From Desulfovibrio sp. (GTDB lineage: Bacteria; Desulfobacterota; Desulfovibrionia; Desulfovibrionales; Desulfovibrionaceae), in the NCBI GenBank assembly GCA_016218665.1, contig JACRDI010000028.1, forward strand, positions 1 through 64,000: 64,000 nucleotides of DNA, in the 5' to 3' direction. Shown piece after piece: positions 33,383 to 40,061 of this stretch (its first letter is position 1; each line of letters starts with the position of its first letter). Under the pieces are notes generated by a model that ran no database searches, had not been told where the DNA came from, and saw nothing but the letters and a program-made list of their open reading frames with translations. The translations under genes were made by a program, and so were the position numbers.

Positions 33383-33975
33383 CCTTGCTTCTCCGGCGGC
33401 CTGTTCCGCTTCGCCTCGGCCTCGGCCTTGGCCTGCTGCTGGGCGGCCAGGTAGCGCAAGGCCAGCTCCGGCGTCAGGTAGCTCACCCAGACCTCGCCCG
33501 TGGAGGTGCAGAAGTAGAGCTTGCGCCCATGGGGGCCGAGGACGTCGCTGGCCGAGGGCGTGAGGCCGTGCTCGGCCAGGGCGGCCAGGGCGGCGTTGAC
33601 GTTCTTGCGGCCCACGTCGAGCATCTCGCGCAGACCGGGCTTGCAGGAGGCCTCCAGGGTGTTGGCCCCGCCGAAGATTTTGACCGTCAGCTCCCGCGGG
33701 GGCATGCCCGCCGCGGCGAAACGCTCCAGCATGGACTCCACGGCCAGGTCGGCAAAGGTGCAGGTGCGCGAGCGCTCGGCGTTGCGGCGCAGGCCCTTGT
33801 CCGGCAGCATGGCGTGGAACATGCCGCCCGCGCCGCGCCCCGGATGGTGGAAGGTGACGCTGACGCAGCTGCCGAGCACCGTGGTGAGCATCACCGGCTT
33901 GAGGGCGAAGGCGCAGTCGCCGATGCTGACGTGGCCCAGGGGCAGGCCGGACTGTTCGGGGTCGGGGCGGTGCAT
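33379..33975 (-). CDS. cheD: CheD, chemoreceptor glutamine deamidase
   Basis: The 198-residue protein matches CheD: TTVLGSCVSVTFHHPGRGAG with the catalytic Cys, GGMFHAMLP with the catalytic His, and VKIFGGANTLE. CheD deamidates Gln in chemoreceptors and, with CheC/CheX-type phosphatases, tunes adaptation. It follows the two small exported-protein genes by only three bases and overlaps the next gene, so it is part of the prepilin cluster. The C-terminal 25 residues are a charged, Lys/Glu/Ala-rich extension. Confidence 0.92.
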   Translation of the reverse strand: MHRPDPEQSGLPLGHVSIGDCAFALKPVMLTTVLGSCVSVTFHHPGRGAGGMFHAMLPDKGLRRNAERSRTCTFADLAVESMLERFAAAGMPPRELTVKIFGGANTLEASCKPGLREMLDVGRKNVNAALAALAEHGLTPSASDVLGPHGRKLYFCTSTGEVWVSYLTPELALRYLAAQQQAKAEAEAKRNRPPEKQG

Positions 33976-33978
33976 GGC

Positions 33979-34371
33979 TTATTTGTGGATGATGATGTCG
34001 CCGTAGATGGCCTTGGTGCTCTTGGGCCCGGGCGTCCGCGCGGGGGGCTGGCTCTTGGGGGGCTCGGGCTGCGGGGCGGCCCTGCGCGCGGCGGAGTCCT
34101 CCCCGGCGGCGCGGCCCTTGGCCACGATGTCCGCGGCCAGGGGGTCGGTGCGCACGGCCTTGAGCGTGGCGGCGGACACGTCGCCCTGGGCGTCGATGGC
34201 GTTCTTGATGCTGTCGAGGGGACTGCCGGTCGTGACGCCCTGGGACTGCTGCTCCGCCTGGGGCTTCAGCCTGGCCTGCTGCGTCGCGCCCTGCTGGGCC
34301 AGGCCCGCCGCCGGCGGGAGACCCGCCAGGACGCAGAGCGCCAGGATCGCCGGGAGATGTCTGCCGCGCAT
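33979..34371 (-). CDS. small exported protein with C-terminal KSTKAIYGDIIIHK
   Basis: The 130-residue protein has a signal peptide (LPAILALCVLAGLPPAAG), a Gln/Ala/Pro-rich body and the C-terminal end PGPKSTKAIYGDIIIHK. The same ending, with two changes, closes the next gene upstream, while the bodies differ. A conserved tail on a disordered exported protein suggests a sorting, docking or assembly signal; that is inference. GGAGAGG precedes the ATG. It sits between the prepilin genes and cheD. Confidence 0.75.
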   Translation of the reverse strand: MRGRHLPAILALCVLAGLPPAAGLAQQGATQQARLKPQAEQQSQGVTTGSPLDSIKNAIDAQGDVSAATLKAVRTDPLAADIVAKGRAAGEDSAARRAAPQPEPPKSQPPARTPGPKSTKAIYGDIIIHK

Positions 34372-34404
34372 GCGCCCTCTCCGTTGTGCCTCGTATGGCC
34401 CGTG

Positions 34405-34728
34405 CTACTTGTGGATGACGATGTCGCCGTACATGGCCTTGGTGCTCTTGGGGGTCTGCGTTCCCGTCTGGCCGCCGGGCTGGCCGCCGGGCTGGCCGCC
34501 GGAGACCACCCCCTGCGCGCCCGTCTTCAATACGCCGGACCGGGACAGCTGCTCCGTGGTGGGGCCGGGGAAGGGGACGGCGGGCCTGGGAGCCGCCGTG
34601 CGCTTGGGGCCGAAGGCCGGATCCTGGGGCTCGTTCGCCTCCTGCGGCTGGGCGGCTTCGGCCGCGTGCAGGGCGGCGGGCAGGGCCAGCAGCAGGGTCA
34701 GGACCAGTGCGGGAAGGGCGCGTCGCAT
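34405..34728 (-). CDS. small exported protein with C-terminal KSTKAMYGDIVIHK
   Basis: The 107-residue protein has a signal peptide (ALVLTLLLALPAALHAA), a Pro/Gln-rich middle with a GGQPGGQPGGQ repeat and the ending TPKSTKAMYGDIVIHK shared with the neighbour at 33979. It has no known domain. Its ribosome site (AGGAG) lies on the stop codon of the lectin-prepilin gene, so expression is coupled to it. Confidence 0.75.
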   Translation of the reverse strand: MRRALPALVLTLLLALPAALHAAEAAQPQEANEPQDPAFGPKRTAAPRPAVPFPGPTTEQLSRSGVLKTGAQGVVSGGQPGGQPGGQTGTQTPKSTKAMYGDIVIHK

Positions 34729-34738
34729 GGCGGGGCTC

Positions 34739-36808
34739 CTAGGGCTTGCCCGTGGCCAGGGCGGTGATGCCCGCCTGGGTCAGCAGCTGCTTGTACAGGT
34801 ACACCTCGTCGATGATGCCGTAGAACTCCGTGGAGCTTGCGCTGGCCGCGCCGAGGTAGAGGTTTGAGGCGGTGCTCTGCGCCGTTGCCGCCGCCACGCT
34901 GGCCTCCTTTGTGCCGTTGACATAGATGGCCAGGGGCGTGGAGGCGTTCTGCCATGTCACGGCGACATGGTACCAGGTGCCTGCCACGGGCCTGGTGGTG
35001 GAACTCACCTCCGTATAGCTGCTGGGGCCGGTGCCGGTGCGCAGGCGGAAGCGCAGGTAGCCGCTGGAGTCGATGTACAGGCCGTAGCATTCGCTAAAGC
35101 GGCTGGTCTCGCCCTTGTGCAGCAGCCACACGTTGGTCTGGCTGGCGGTCATCTTGAACCAGAGCGAAACCCCGCCCACGCTGGTGAGCTGCGTGCCGGA
35201 GGCGCTGGAGGCGTAGGCGTAGGTGCCGCCGTTGAAGTACAGCCCCGCGCCGTTGTTGTTCATCACGCCGGGCACCCACATGGCCGTGCCTATTATGATC
35301 CCGGTGATGCCGTTGCCGCTGGCGTCGGTGATGCCGGAGCCCACGTTGTCGTACATGGGCCAGTAGAGCGAGGCCCCGCTGGGGGCGGTGCCGTAGGTGG
35401 GCTGGGCCTTCTTGAAGGCGAGGTTGAAGTTGCCCACGAGGATGTTCTGGGTGTAGTCGCCCGTGGCCTCGGTCCAGCCGAAGAAGATCCTGTTCATCTT
35501 GGCGTGGTAGTCGGCGTTCAGGAACACCACCTGCTGCATGGTGGGCGGGTTGGTGGTGGCGTCGTAGTCCGTGGTCACGTCCTTGTAGGCGGCGGAGGGC
35601 GCGGCGCTGCTGACCCAGGTCTTGAGCACGTAGCAGTAGCTGTCCGTGGCGGAGGAGCTCTTGGTGGTGAGCCGCGTGAGCTCGTGCCGCACGTAGTACT
35701 TGGTGCCGCCCTGCAGCCAGGTGGCCGGGCTCTTGTAGTACAGGCCGAACTGCCCGCTGCCGGAGCCGTCGGGATCGTTGGAGGCCACGGGTTCCGTGAT
35801 GCCTCCGTTGCCCGCTCCGTGGCGGTTGTCGTCGTAGAGGGTGCTGGCGCTGCCCCAGAACACGTAGGCCATGTGGTCCGGATTCGAGCCCCCGGCCGTG
35901 GGGTCGCAGCGGGAGCCGGGGGAGGTGAGGGTGGAGCCGCACGAGTTGTAGTAGGTGTCGAATTCCACGCCGATCTTGGGCGGGCGTATGCCCAGCCCGG
36001 AGCTGCCCGGCCCGCCCCAGCCCATGAGCTCGCCCTGGGTGGTGGTGCCGCCCACGGCGTTGCGGGTGTTGGTCTCCGCGCTCATGACGCCGAAGACCAG
36101 TCCGTCGGCGATGGAGGACGAGTTCCAGACCACGTCGAAGTAGGCGTTGAAGCCGTTGGTCATGGTGCAGTTGCCGTTCAGGCAGCCGCTGGTGGCGTTG
36201 CCCCCGTACCAGATGGCCGCGGCCTCCTTGGTCTGGCTCAGGTTGCCGAAGCTGATGGTCTTGGTGGCCGGGTCCACGGTGATGGGCGTGGTGCCGCGCA
36301 GGTCCGAGGTGGTGAAGAAGTCGTCGGCGATGTTGGTGAAGTCGATGACGTCCGACATCTTGGGCAGGTTCACGCTGACCGCCTGGGCCGAGGTGGACGA
36401 GCCGAAGAAGTTGCCCAGGCCCGTGCAGCTTGTGCCGGTGCTGGTCACCGCGGCGGTCTTCGTGCCGGAGTTGTAGGCGATGCTCAAGGTGAAGCTCAGG
36501 CCCTTGCTGGCGTCCACGGTGTAGGCCCCGTGGTTGTTCATCTCGGTCACCAGGGCGGTGAGGGTGGCGCTGTCGTTGGTGGAGCGCAGCCGGGCCATGG
36601 CGTAGCGCACGCCGCTTTCGGCCATGTAGCGCGCCGCGGCGGAGCAGTTGGGCGAAAGCACGCCCCGGGTGACGGAGCCGAAGCGGCTGGCCCCGGCCAT
36701 GGCCAGCACGCCGAAGGCCACCAGGGCCAGCGCCAGGTACACCACGATGCCGCCCTGCTGGCTGCGGGCGGCTTGGCAGGCGCGGATGCTGGGCGCGGGC
36801 GTGGGCAT
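34739..36808 (-). CDS. PilX/MshQ-like prepilin-type protein with two lectin-like domains
   Basis: The 689-residue protein starts with a PilX/MshP-like segment (QQGGIVVYLALALVAFGVLA followed by a long helix ending SAAARYMAESGVRYAMARL). A legume-lectin-like domain follows at about 120-400 (NAYFDVVWNSSSIADGLVFG, IRPPKIGVEFDTYYN, DHMAYVFWG). A LamG/concanavalin-like domain is at about 500-680 (VSLWFKMTASQTNVWLLHKG, WYHVAVTWQN, IDEVYLYKQ). It should be mounted in or near a pilus or pseudopilus and bind glycans. This resembles MshQ-type proteins. AGGAG lies nine bases before the ATG. Cysteines are several and may form disulfides. Confidence 0.8.
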   Translation of the reverse strand: MPTPAPSIRACQAARSQQGGIVVYLALALVAFGVLAMAGASRFGSVTRGVLSPNCSAAARYMAESGVRYAMARLRSTNDSATLTALVTEMNNHGAYTVDASKGLSFTLSIAYNSGTKTAAVTSTGTSCTGLGNFFGSSTSAQAVSVNLPKMSDVIDFTNIADDFFTTSDLRGTTPITVDPATKTISFGNLSQTKEAAAIWYGGNATSGCLNGNCTMTNGFNAYFDVVWNSSSIADGLVFGVMSAETNTRNAVGGTTTQGELMGWGGPGSSGLGIRPPKIGVEFDTYYNSCGSTLTSPGSRCDPTAGGSNPDHMAYVFWGSASTLYDDNRHGAGNGGITEPVASNDPDGSGSGQFGLYYKSPATWLQGGTKYYVRHELTRLTTKSSSATDSYCYVLKTWVSSAAPSAAYKDVTTDYDATTNPPTMQQVVFLNADYHAKMNRIFFGWTEATGDYTQNILVGNFNLAFKKAQPTYGTAPSGASLYWPMYDNVGSGITDASGNGITGIIIGTAMWVPGVMNNNGAGLYFNGGTYAYASSASGTQLTSVGGVSLWFKMTASQTNVWLLHKGETSRFSECYGLYIDSSGYLRFRLRTGTGPSSYTEVSSTTRPVAGTWYHVAVTWQNASTPLAIYVNGTKEASVAAATAQSTASNLYLGAASASSTEFYGIIDEVYLYKQLLTQAGITALATGKP

Positions 36809-36819
36809 AGGGGGTGCTC

Positions 36820-37335
36820 CTAGCTGCTGGCTGGGGTGTTGATGGAGTTGCGCGGCTTGACCGTGATGGAGAAGGGCGTGGCCGTGCCGGTGAGGGTGAA
36901 GCTGACGGTGAACGTGATGTTGTACGTGCCGCTGGCCCCGCCGTAGCCCATGGTGCAGGCGTTCACGCCGTCCACCAGGGTCCGCGCCGTGCCGCCGCTG
37001 GCCGGGGTGATGGTGATGCGCTTGTTGGCGGAATCGTAGGCCAGGGTGCGCGTGCCCGAAAGGCTTGCCTGGCTGGTGGTGTACTGGATGTTCGTGGCGG
37101 TGACGAGCGGCGCGGTGTTGCTCGCGCCGGGGCCGCCGTTCACGTCGCGCAGTTCGAGGGAAATGCGCTCCAGGGCGATCTGCCCCTTCTGGGCGTTCTC
37201 TTCGGCTATCCTGGCCGTGAGGCTGCCGCTGGCCCCGGTGGAGATCATGATGCCCACGAACACGCCGATGATGCCCAGGATCACCGTCACGGCGATGAGT
37301 TCGAAGAGGGTGAAGCCAGCCTGTTGCCCGCGCAT
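36820..37335 (-). CDS. type IV-like prepilin (MshO/PulJ-like)
   Basis: The 171-residue protein has a class III signal and helix: MRGQQAGFTLFELIAVTVIL, with the cleavage Gly before FTLFE and Glu at +5. The rest is a beta-rich pilin head (TLAYDSANKRITITPASGGT). It is a minor pilin or pseudopilin. The next gene follows 11 bases later. It resembles MshO or PulJ by position and size, which is inference. Confidence 0.8.
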   Translation of the reverse strand: MRGQQAGFTLFELIAVTVILGIIGVFVGIMISTGASGSLTARIAEENAQKGQIALERISLELRDVNGGPGASNTAPLVTATNIQYTTSQASLSGTRTLAYDSANKRITITPASGGTARTLVDGVNACTMGYGGASGTYNITFTVSFTLTGTATPFSITVKPRNSINTPASS

Positions 37336-37345
37336 TCCGCAACCC

Positions 37346-37768
37346 CTAGAATTTCGACGTGGCGTCGCTTGAGCTGTTGCGGGCCTGGGTGAACACCGTG
37401 GTCAGGGTGGCGCCGCCCTCGTTCACGGTGACGACGAGCGCGTCCACGGAGTTGAAGCTGGCGTTGCGTGCGACGCTCAGGGTGGCGTTGGCGGGGTAGC
37501 GCGCGGCCACGGCGTCCAGCGCGCCGCTGGTGCTGTTGTTCACGCACTGGGTGTAATAGGCGGTGATGGCCTCCATGGTGGACTCGGCCCGGGCGGCGTC
37601 GCGCGCGGTGAGCAGCGGCGCGGCGCTCTTGGTCAGCTGGGTGCCCATGAGGCTTACCAGCAGCAGGCCCATGAAGGCCGTCACCACCACGATGACGATG
37701 ACCTCCACCAGGGTGAAGCCGCGGGAGTTCCCGCCGGCGGAGAAATTCACGCGCCTGTTAGGGAACAT
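37346..37768 (-). CDS. type IV-like prepilin (MshD/PulI-like)
   Basis: The 140-residue protein has a longer leader then SRGFTLVEVIVIVVVTAFMG, the prepilin peptidase site and N-terminal helix. The remainder (TARDAARAESTMEAITAYYT and a short beta-rich head) fits a small minor pilin. Its ATG overlaps the end of the upstream prepilin gene by 11 bases. No prepilin peptidase or assembly ATPase is in the window, so those must be elsewhere. Confidence 0.8.
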   Translation of the reverse strand: MFPNRRVNFSAGGNSRGFTLVEVIVIVVVTAFMGLLLVSLMGTQLTKSAAPLLTARDAARAESTMEAITAYYTQCVNNSTSGALDAVAARYPANATLSVARNASFNSVDALVVTVNEGGATLTTVFTQARNSSSDATSKF

Positions 37769-38246
37769 AGCCTGTCTCCGGTGTGACGCTCAAGGTCGCG
37801 TTCTGCCCGCCCGCCGAGAGGTTGACGGTGGCGCTGACGGTCAGCTTGGTGGCGGTGCCCGTGGCGTTGTCGTAGGTGTAGGGAATGCCGAAGGAGTCGA
37901 AGGCCAGGGCGAATGCGCCCAGGGCCATCTTCTTGCTCGAAAGGGAGACCTTCGCGGAGCTTTCCCCGGGCAGGGGCAGGGTGTTGCTGGCGTTGGCCGC
38001 GCTGTAGGCCCAGTAGTTGGCGCTGTCGCTCTGCAGCACAAGGTAGCTCGCGCCGCCGGTCTTCATGGCCATAAGCTGCAGATAGCGCAGCTGGGAGCGC
38101 AGCTCGCTGGCGCGGGCGGAGGCGTCCGCGCTCAGGCTGCCGCGGGTGGTGATGACGGCCATGAGGATGCCGAGGATGAGAAGGACGGTGATCACCTCGA
38201 TGAGGGTGAAGCCGCTCTGGCATGTCCCGCGCCGCGTGTTGTCCAT
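37758..38246 (-). CDS. type IV-like prepilin (GspH/MshC-like)
   Basis: The 162-residue protein has a prepilin start CQSGFTLIEVITVLLILGIL and the GspH/FimT/MshC-type layout, with ASELRSQLRYLQLMAMKTGG after the helix and a beta-rich head. GspH-like pilins sit at the tip complex of pseudopili and type IV pili. The ATG at 38246 has GGAGG seven bases upstream, which decides it over an earlier in-frame ATG at 38273. Confidence 0.82.
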   Translation of the reverse strand: MDNTRRGTCQSGFTLIEVITVLLILGILMAVITTRGSLSADASARASELRSQLRYLQLMAMKTGGASYLVLQSDSANYWAYSAANASNTLPLPGESSAKVSLSSKKMALGAFALAFDSFGIPYTYDNATGTATKLTVSATVNLSAGGQNATLSVTPETGYVP

Positions 38247-38327
38247 TGTGCGCCTCCGCGCGCGTGCATGCAATATCCGCTCCCCCCGCCCGGACGGCAG
38301 AAGCTGCCGCCCGGAGGGGGCGTTGCC

Positions 38328-38486
38328 CTAGGCCTTGCGGATCTCGACGTAGCCGGGGGTGATGGACCGGATGTGCTGCTCGCGTTTGAGCTCCACGTCA
38401 AGAAGCTTGGGCGAGGAGAACAGGACCTCCTCCTTCTTGCCGTTGATGAGCACCAGCTGGTAGGTTGGGGTGGATTTTTCGCTCAT
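38328..38486 (-). CDS. 52-residue hypothetical protein
   Basis: The small protein reads MSEKSTPTYQLVLINGKKEE followed by a charged segment with SPKLLDVELKREQHIRSI and ends VEIRKA. It has no signal peptide or membrane segment and looks like a small beta-rich domain. GGAG lies upstream of the ATG. It is the first gene before the prepilin cluster on the same strand; I do not recognise its family. Confidence 0.55.
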   Translation of the reverse strand: MSEKSTPTYQLVLINGKKEEVLFSSPKLLDVELKREQHIRSITPGYVEIRKA

Positions 38487-38826
38487 GATCGCTCCGTTCT
38501 TGCGCCGCGCGGGCGCGTTTTTGTGGATGAACCGGCCGGACTCGCGCCCGGTCCGCGGCATGCCGCGCCGATTGGGCCTGGCTGACTCGGCCTGGCTGAC
38601 TCGGCCTGGCAGACTCGGCCTGGCTGGGCCGGGCGGCAGGAGGAGTGCGCCGCCCTCTCGGGGCATGAAAACAACGTAGCCGTTACGGCCGCCCTTGGCA
38701 AGATGCCCCGCCGTGGGCCCGGCGTCGGCCGTGGCCGGATGCGCTGGCCGCGCGCGCTGATCGGGGGGCGCTGATTCGGGGGTGCTTGCCGGGTCGGTGC
38801 GGCTGCGATTTCTGTCGGGCGGGGCG
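38487..38826. other. gene-free stretch with 14-bp tandem repeats
   Basis: No convincing gene is seen. Three tandem copies of the 14-base unit GACTCGGCCTGGCT lie at 38584-38625 (the second ends in A), with a part copy before them. The promoter of the small gene at 38486 and the prepilin cluster is probably in this stretch. Confidence 0.6.
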
Positions 38827-39219
38827 CTACTTCTTGCCCCGGGCTGCGGCCGCCTTGGCGGCCCCGGCCGCGCCGGGCGAGTCGTCGTCCGGGCTCTGGA
38901 GGCGGTATTCCAGCAGGCGGACCACGCGGTACTCCTGCTCGCGCCGGATGACAATCCCCCTGGCGGCGATGTGCCTGCCTGCGTACGGGCTCAGGTCCAG
39001 CCCCTGCACCAGGATGTAGCCCTCGGCGTCCTTGATGAACACCTTGTCCAGGCCCACTGTGACGCGGCCGTTGATGTCCACGCTCTCGCCGGCGGGCTCC
39101 GGCTCGGCCTTGGCGGCGGCCTTGGCGGGCTTCGCGGCCTGGGCCGGGGAAACGGGCGCGGCCAAGGCCAGGGCGGCCAGCAGGCTGCATGCGGCGATGG
39201 CGCGGAGGCGGGGCTTCAT
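38827..39219 (-). CDS. exported hypothetical protein
   Basis: The 130-residue protein has a signal peptide (AIAACSLLAALALAAPVSPAQA), a Lys/Ala-rich linker and a compact beta-rich middle (SVDINGRVTVGLDKVFIKDA and GYILVQGLDLSPYAGRHI) that looks like a small OB-like fold. The end is Ala/Gly/Lys-rich. AAGGAG precedes the ATG. It is divergent from the lipoprotein gene at 39470. Function unknown. Confidence 0.7.
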   Translation of the reverse strand: MKPRLRAIAACSLLAALALAAPVSPAQAAKPAKAAAKAEPEPAGESVDINGRVTVGLDKVFIKDAEGYILVQGLDLSPYAGRHIAARGIVIRREQEYRVVRLLEYRLQSPDDDSPGAAGAAKAAAARGKK

Positions 39220-39469
39220 GGCGGGCTCCTTGGGGCCGGCGCGGGACAGGTCCGGACCGGGCTACAGCGGGCGGCGGGATGACGCGCGGCGGGGGGGCGC
39301 GCCCGCGCAGGTGCCCAGAGCCAAGCACAAATGCCGGTGAGAGTCTAGACTTTTTGCGGCCCCCGGGGCGAGGAGCCCCGCCCTTGCGCCTCCCCGTCTT
39401 TTGGCCTATCGTTAAAGTCTGCGCACGCATTCCGCGCTGCACGATCCGTTTTCCTGGAGGGACATTTCC

Positions 39470-40054
39470 ATGACCGTCATCCATACCGCACTGAAAAAAC
39501 TGTCCGTCCTGGGCCTGCTGGCCGGCCTGGCGCTCTTCGCCGGATGTTCGGCCAACACCGTGGTGCCGCTGCGCTACCAGCCTTCCGTCCAGCCGGGCGC
39601 GCCCACCTGCTCCCAGACCATCTCGCTCGTGCCCTTCGCCGACAAGCGCGCCGACACGATCACCATCGGCAGCCTGGGCGAAGGCAAGCGCTTCTACGCC
39701 GAGAACGACGTGGCCGAGTGGGTGAGCTGGGCCATGTTCGAGGAGCTGAAGGCCCGCGGCTGCGACGTGAAGTACCGCGAAAAGACCGACGCCGCCCCCC
39801 AGAAGGGCTACACCGTGTCCGGCTCCTTCGACACCGTCAGCGTGGACAGCGGGGCCACCCTCATGGCCAAGGCCAAGCTGCGCATCCGCGTGAAGGTGGA
39901 AAAGGACGGCCAGTTCGTCGTGGAGCAGATCTACACCGGAGAGCGCGAGAACCTGGGCCTGACCTACGTGGATGCGGCCCAGAAGGTGCTTTCCTCCACC
40001 CTGCAGTACCTGCTGCAGGACGCCGCCACCGATGTGGTGAAGGCGACCAAGTAG
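39470..40054 (+). CDS. YajG-like outer-membrane lipoprotein
   Basis: The 194-residue protein has a lipoprotein signal with the lipobox LALFAGC, so it should be processed by Lgt and Lsp. The body (ISLVPFADKRADTITIGSLG, VAEWVSWAMFEELKARGCDV, YTVSGSFDTVSVD) matches the YajG-like lipoprotein fold. Its role is unknown. CTGGAGGG lies upstream of the ATG. Confidence 0.8.
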   Translation: MTVIHTALKKLSVLGLLAGLALFAGCSANTVVPLRYQPSVQPGAPTCSQTISLVPFADKRADTITIGSLGEGKRFYAENDVAEWVSWAMFEELKARGCDVKYREKTDAAPQKGYTVSGSFDTVSVDSGATLMAKAKLRIRVKVEKDGQFVVEQIYTGERENLGLTYVDAAQKVLSSTLQYLLQDAATDVVKATK

Positions 40055-40061
40055 CCTCAGG

